Assembly: GCA_018242565.1 (NCBI GenBank)
Contig: JAFEBR010000724.1
Span: 1 to 49,712, forward strand
Origin: Planctomycetota bacterium
Lineage (GTDB): Bacteria > Planctomycetota > Planctomycetia > Planctomycetales > Planctomycetaceae
Direction of reading: 5' to 3'
DNA length: 49,712 nucleotides
Shown: positions 47,218-49,712 of the stretch, in pieces
Position numbering within the stretch: the stretch's first letter is position 1
How the letters are laid out: every line of letters starts with the position of its first letter
Position numbers and translations under genes: made by a program
The notes under the pieces: generated by a model
The model's input: the letters and a program-made list of their open reading frames with translations, nothing else
Told to the model about the DNA's origin: nothing
Database searches by the model: none

Positions 47218-47661
47218 TTGGCCACCGCCAGCCAGGATTCGACCATCCGCATCTGGGATGTCGCCACTCATACTTGCGAGATGACGATCGCCGCCCAAGA
47301 CTGTTATCGCATTACCTGCAGTGCCGACGGGAACCTGCTGGCCTGCAGTTGTGGCGACAAGACGGTTCGATTCTGGGAGATGACGTCGCCGGAGGAAATC
47401 GGAAAGGTCTACCTCGGAAGTACGGTCTATGGCCTGTCCTTCAGTCCCGACGGCACGCGGTTGGCAGCCGGTTGTGCGGACAATACCATTCGCATCCTCG
47501 ACGTAGCCACCCGCCAGGAAGTCGTCGAATTGCAGGGGCACTCAAATTTCGTGCATGCCGTGGCATTCAGCTCTGACGGAACGCGTCTGGTCTCAGGCTC
47601 CGGAGATCATACTGTCCGCATCTGGGATACCCTGCCTGCCTACAAGCGGGCGGGAAAGTAG
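47218..47661 (+). CDS. WD40 propeller, second part (interrupted gene)
   Basis: Continuation, in the same frame, of the propeller cut by TGA at 47194-47196. It carries the rest of blade 4 (RLATASQDSTIRIWD) and blades 5-7 (SADGNLLACSCGDKTVRFWE, SFSPDGTRLAAGCADNTIRI, AFSSDGTRLVSGSGDHTVRI), ending in a basic tail. Together with the first part it makes exactly seven blades, a full propeller. A TTG at 47218 is the first possible start, with no good Shine-Dalgarno, so independent translation is doubtful. WD40 propellers are commonly fused to planctomycete kinases; here the propeller is a separate gene after the kinase-adaptor. Confidence 0.7.
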   Translation: MATASQDSTIRIWDVATHTCEMTIAAQDCYRITCSADGNLLACSCGDKTVRFWEMTSPEEIGKVYLGSTVYGLSFSPDGTRLAAGCADNTIRILDVATRQEVVELQGHSNFVHAVAFSSDGTRLVSGSGDHTVRIWDTLPAYKRAGK

Positions 47662-47800
47662 CAGGAAGTTAAAAGGGAAGGCCGGTGCAGGTCGTGATTA
47701 GAGGCTGAATGGCAGAGAATGCCCGACGGACAACTGGCGCTGACACGTTGGAATCTTATCCCACGATTGTTTGAATCCGATGTCGAGGACGAAAATCAAG

Positions 47801-48334
47801 ATGGTGACACCACTTTTCAAGAAGTTGAACCTGGGAAATCAGACCCGCATCCACGTGTTGCAGGCGCCCGACAGTTTTGAACCGGCGCTCGCGGCATTGC
47901 CCGCTGTTCAGGTGGCCAGAAGAGTTACGGGGTCCGTCGAGTTTGCGCTGGCGTTTGTGATCACGCAGGCTGAACTCGATACTCTCAGCCAGAAACTCAT
48001 CCAGGCCACGACGGGCGATGCCACCTTGTGGTTCGTTTATCCGAAGCAGTCTTCAAAAAAGTACCGCTGCGAGTTTCACCGCGACTCGGGCTGGCACGTC
48101 CTGGGTGCCGCTGGTTTCGAACCAGTCCGCATGGTGGCGATTGATGAAGACTGGTCGGCGCTCCGCTTTCGGCGGACGGAATACGTCAAGAACATGACTC
48201 GCAATCCGGCCGGCGCCATTTCCGCGGCGGGTAAGAAGAAAGCCCGCGCGACGCGTCAATCGGCCCAATCGGCGAAGCCTGCAACCCCGTCGCCGGCTTC
48301 TGCAAAACGCCGGAAACGCAAATCGGCTGGCTGA
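47801..48334 (+). CDS. Conserved protein of unknown function, basic tail
   Basis: A 177-residue protein whose core resembles an uncharacterised family seen in several phyla: PLFKKLNLGNQTRIHVLQAP, DSFEPALAALPAVQV, FVITQAELDTL, TLWFVYPKQSSKKYRCEFHR, GFEPVRMVAIDEDWSALRFR. The core is globular alpha/beta without a signal peptide. The last 45 residues are rich in Lys, Arg, Ala and Ser (KKKARATRQSA, KRRKRKSAG), a histone-like composition that could bind nucleic acid or polyanions; this is inference. ATG 47801 gives the family-like start MVTPLF; ATG 47780 is an alternative. It lies 139 bp after the interrupted WD40 gene. Confidence 0.7.
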   Translation: MVTPLFKKLNLGNQTRIHVLQAPDSFEPALAALPAVQVARRVTGSVEFALAFVITQAELDTLSQKLIQATTGDATLWFVYPKQSSKKYRCEFHRDSGWHVLGAAGFEPVRMVAIDEDWSALRFRRTEYVKNMTRNPAGAISAAGKKKARATRQSAQSAKPATPSPASAKRRKRKSAG

Positions 48335-48591
48335 CAGCGGCAGAGAGTGACCCAATCCCCGGTTCGAAGTTGGGAGTGGGAATTCGCAGAGGGTGTTTCC
48401 CTGCAGTACCAGCCGGCCCCGGCGGATCGGGCTTGGGGCGATCAGCCGGTTTTGTATGGCGTCAGGCCGAGCGGGTCGTCATAATAAAGTTCGTTTATCC
48501 ATCCTTGATCAAAGTCTGGGAGCGGTTTGTCCAGACTTTCCTGCCTGCGTCACTCATGATGTCCCGTGACTCCTCTGCCTGGGAGAGCCCC

Positions 48592-49712
48592 GTGATTCGT
48601 TCGTTTCCATGTGGTTGTGTGTTTGTCCGAGCCTTTCGCTGCGGTGCGACCGCCATGCTGAGCTGGGTCGTCCTCGCCCCAGTGGCCTGGGCTGTCGATT
48701 TTCAGGTTTCGCCTCCCAAGATCAGCTTCGAACGGAATTTCGAGCAGGCGCAACTGCTGGTCACGGCTGTCGATGCAACCGGAGCGATCGGTCCTCGTGC
48801 CGACGATTTGACCACCCGCGCCACTTTTGTGTCATCGAATCCCGCGGTGGTCACGGTGACTCCGGCCGGTCGTCTGCTGGGAGTTGGCAATGGAGACGCC
48901 CAGATCACGGTGGCGGTCGAGGGCCACCAGAAAACGATCGAGGTGCACGTTGAGGGCATCCAGCCCGACCCGCCAATTAATTTCATCGAACAGGTGCTCC
49001 CCATTCTTTACAAAGCCGGCTGCAATGGCGGGGCCTGCCACGCCAGCCAGCATGGTAAAGGGGGATTCACGCTGTCGGTCATGGGCTACGATCCCGCGGC
49101 CGATCGCCAGGCGATTCTGCGTGATCGCATGCAACGCCGGGTGAACCTGTTGAACCCGGCCGACAGCCTGGTGCTGAAGAAACCGACGATGGCCATGCCG
49201 CATGGCGGCGGCAAACGTCTGGAAGTCGGCTCGAACGATTACAACATTCTGCAGGCGTGGATTGCCCGCGGGGCGCCCGAATCGAAACCCGATACCCGCA
49301 AGGTGACCAAGCTCATGGTCACCCCGGCGTCGCGCATCGGCCAGCCGGGAATGAAGCAGCAACTGCAGGTCCAGGCGTTGTACAGCGATGGCAAGACGCG
49401 CGATGTGACCGCCTGGGCACGCTTCGACAGTATGGATGAAGGCGTTCTCAATGTGTCTTCGGCAGGGGTCGTCTCGGCCATTGGCAAGGGCCAGGCCCCG
49501 ATCATGGTCCGGTACGAAGGCCAGGCGGAAATCGCCATGGTGGTGATTCCGTTTGGTGAATCGGTGAATCTGGCCGATTGGAAGAACAATAACTTCGTCG
49601 ATGAACTGGCCTCGGCCAAGTTTCGTGAATTGGGAATCGCGCCGTCGGGCCTCTGTGACGACGCGACCTTTTTACGCCGGGCTTATTTCGATGCCATCGG
49701 CACGCAACCCAC
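48592..49712 (+). CDS. DUF1549-family cytochrome-like protein, 5' part
   Basis: The gene runs off the right edge. From GTG 48592 (GGGAG seven bases upstream) the frame is open to the end, 373 codons. Seen: a signal peptide (TAMLSWVVLAPVAWA), a bacterial Ig-like domain (about 45-120), a cytochrome-like segment KAGCNGGACHASQHGKGG with a CX4CH motif and LVLKKPTMAMPHGGGKRLE, a second Ig-like domain (about 245-320), then the beginning of DUF1549 (FVDELASAKFRELGIAPSGL, DDATFLRRAYFDAIG). Full-length relatives also carry DUF1553 and are about 700-900 residues, usually next to a DUF1501 gene. In-frame ATG 48556 is an alternative start. Confidence 0.9.
   Translation, partial: MIRSFPCGCVFVRAFRCGATAMLSWVVLAPVAWAVDFQVSPPKISFERNFEQAQLLVTAVDATGAIGPRADDLTTRATFVSSNPAVVTVTPAGRLLGVGNGDAQITVAVEGHQKTIEVHVEGIQPDPPINFIEQVLPILYKAGCNGGACHASQHGKGGFTLSVMGYDPAADRQAILRDRMQRRVNLLNPADSLVLKKPTMAMPHGGGKRLEVGSNDYNILQAWIARGAPESKPDTRKVTKLMVTPASRIGQPGMKQQLQVQALYSDGKTRDVTAWARFDSMDEGVLNVSSAGVVSAIGKGQAPIMVRYEGQAEIAMVVIPFGESVNLADWKNNNFVDELASAKFRELGIAPSGLCDDATFLRRAYFDAIGTQP

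Overview
The window looks like chromosome of a member of the Planctomycetota (order Planctomycetales or a near relative; I cannot fix the genus). The evidence is the set of lineage-typical families: a DUF1501 protein with a Tat signal, a DUF1549-type protein with a CX4CH motif at the right edge, a DUF1571 protein, very large Ser/Thr kinases with WD40/TPR tails, a kinase next to an ECF sigma factor, a CehA/McbA-type metallohydrolase, and an Uma2 nuclease. DNA is GC-rich, coding is on both strands in short operons, and many starts lack a strong Shine-Dalgarno. I saw no tRNA, rRNA, CRISPR array, prophage or intact insertion sequence.

Layout. 0.4-6.1 kb: a P-loop sulfotransferase-like protein, then leftward DUF1501, Uma2, endonuclease IV (nfo), a methyltransferase and a DUF4126 membrane protein. 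6.3-9.2 kb: an overlapping pair for polysaccharide export (Wza-like lipoprotein, Wzz/GumC-like coiled-coil protein without kinase domain). 10.1-16.8 kb: RNA turnover and regulation: rny, a sensor-less histidine kinase with an NtrC-type sigma-54 activator, and rpsO-pnp. 17.0-19.6 kb: a membrane-anchored GspE/PilB-type ATPase preceded by a sigma-54-like promoter, and a CvpA-like protein. 19.7-24.3 kb: an OleA-like thiolase with a small partner, a Gly/Tyr-rich secreted protein, a membrane zinc peptidase and an MLE-like enolase-superfamily enzyme. 24.8-30.4 kb: a POT peptide transporter abutting a CoA-transferase, DUF1571, and ferrochelatase (hemH).

30.4-42.8 kb is accessory-looking. It holds an inverted pair of CCCTCTCCC hairpin repeats, a 220-bp fragment about 90% identical to part of the aroDE-like gene 7 kb away, a secreted carbohydrate-binding protein with a degenerate HExxH-like site, a 1717-residue kinase/WD40/TPR protein, a fused dehydroquinase/shikimate-dehydrogenase homologue that has lost most catalytic residues of both enzymes, and a CehA/McbA-type protein.

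43.2-48.3 kb is the most unusual part. An ECF sigma factor is divergent from a single polypeptide joining an anti-sigma zinc motif, a Ser/Thr kinase, a transmembrane segment and a complete HlyD/AcrA-type periplasmic adaptor. It is followed by a seven-bladed WD40 propeller interrupted by an in-frame TGA, and a conserved protein of unknown function. I infer an envelope-sensing or envelope-transport signalling module. The window ends inside a DUF1549-family gene.
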